From contig JAPKDK010000212.1 in the NCBI GenBank assembly GCA_028872645.1, positions 1 to 5,307 on the forward strand: a stretch of DNA of 5,307 bases, in the 5' to 3' direction. A program made the translations under genes and the position numbers. The DNA comes from Verrucomicrobiota bacterium. Lineage in GTDB: Bacteria; Verrucomicrobiota; Verrucomicrobiia; Limisphaerales; UBA1100. Position 1 is the first letter of the stretch; each line of letters begins with the position of its first letter. Below the pieces are notes generated by a model. The model was not told the origin of the DNA, searched no databases, and saw only the letters and a program-made list of their open reading frames with translations. Shown piece by piece: positions 4,783 to 5,307 of this stretch.

Positions 4783-5307
4783 ATTTTCGTAACACAATCC
4801 ACAACGTCACCGCGGCGATGGCCACCAACACGGCCATCAGAGCCATTACGATGTAAAATTCGGCGGAGAATCTGCGACGGGGCGAGGGCGCGGTTTGGCG
4901 GCCGGTGGCGCGGGCGGTAGCCGGCGGTGGGGTGATGAAGAGCGGTTGGGTGGAGGCGACCGGATCCACCGCGTGGGCGATGGCGCGGATGGAGGCGGGG
5001 CGTTGGGCTGGGTCTTTATCGAGGCAATTAATAATGAGCTGCGCGATGGGCTCGGGGGTGTCGCTTTCGATTTGTTTTTCCCGCAAGCGGGCGGCGATGG
5101 GTTGAGGGGGCACGGCTTGGACTTGGTGGCTGAGGTCGCCGGTGTGGAAGGGCGGCTCGCCGGTGAGCAGTTCGTAAAGGGTGGAGCCGAGGGCGTAAAG
5201 GTCATCGGCCACGGCGGGGAGTTCGCCGTCCATTTGTTGGGGGCTCATAAAGGTGACCGTGCCGCGCGTGTCGCGTTGGCCGAGGAGTTCCACGTAAGCA
5301 TCGGCGA
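4781..5307 (-). CDS. Hanks-type Ser/Thr protein kinase, C-terminal part with membrane anchor, 5'-truncated by the window edge
   Basis: Phosphorylates proteins on Ser/Thr using ATP. Only the last 174 codons are visible, read from 5305 down to a TAA stop at 4783-4781. They begin at the end of the activation segment: GTVTFMSPQQ (residues 15-24) corresponds to the GTxxYMAPE block, with Ser-Pro-Gln in place of Ala-Pro-Glu. DDLYALGSTLYELLTGEPPF (34-53) is subdomain IX with its structural Asp. DPAQRPAS carries the conserved Arg of subdomain XI. A Pro/Ala/Arg-rich linker follows, then a hydrophobic helix at about 150-172 ending in Arg-Lys, so the kinase sits in the cytoplasm tethered by a C-terminal anchor with no extracellular sensor. 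The ATP-binding lobe and catalytic loop are outside the window, so activity cannot be judged. The GTG at 5293-5291 is internal. It converges on the flagellin gene. No functional link is evident. Confidence 0.93.
   Translation of the reverse strand, partial: ADAYVELLGQRDTRGTVTFMSPQQMDGELPAVADDLYALGSTLYELLTGEPPFHTGDLSHQVQAVPPQPIAARLREKQIESDTPEPIAQLIINCLDKDPAQRPASIRAIAHAVDPVASTQPLFITPPPATARATGRQTAPSPRRRFSAEFYIVMALMAVLVAIAAVTLWIVLRK

Overview
The window is a chromosomal segment that looks like a Verrucomicrobiota (PVC superphylum) bacterium. The reasons are a Hanks-type kinase with Met-Ser-Pro-Gln-Gln where most kinases have Ala-Pro-Glu, the GC-rich C-ending codons, and palindromic intergenic repeats. 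The phylum call is an inference from family resemblance, not from a marker gene. No mobile element gene, CRISPR array, tRNA or rRNA is visible.

Layout: positions 1-1239 hold the last 412 codons of ptsI (PTS enzyme I), whose 5' end lies outside the window. Its stop codon overlaps the start of a 247-residue sugar-phosphate nucleotidyltransferase (1236-1979) in an ATGA junction, so the two are probably one transcription unit. An 80-bp gap filled by a decayed palindromic repeat leads to a short flagellin (2060-2878, 272 aa). A 303-bp gap follows. It holds another repeat fragment, a weak terminator, an AT-rich tract and a textbook sigma-54 promoter (-24/-12) that drives a second, full-size flagellin (3182-4564, 460 aa). 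Downstream are a strong hairpin terminator that works on paper in both directions, then a complete copy of the palindromic repeat. Last comes the 3' part of a Ser/Thr protein kinase on the minus strand (4781-5307), ending in a C-terminal membrane anchor. Its 5' end is outside the window.

How the parts relate: the two flagellins are paralogues that align without a gap over residues 1-158 and again to their C-terminal Leu-Leu-Arg. They differ by a 190-residue central block present only in the second. The second has a strong dedicated promoter and the first does not, so the second is probably the main filament subunit and the first a minor, structural-variant or poorly expressed one. The ptsI/nucleotidyltransferase pair and the kinase have no obvious functional link to motility.

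No undescribed multi-gene system is evident. The points most worth a second look are the sigma-54 flagellin promoter, the long/short flagellin pair and the intergenic repeat family.
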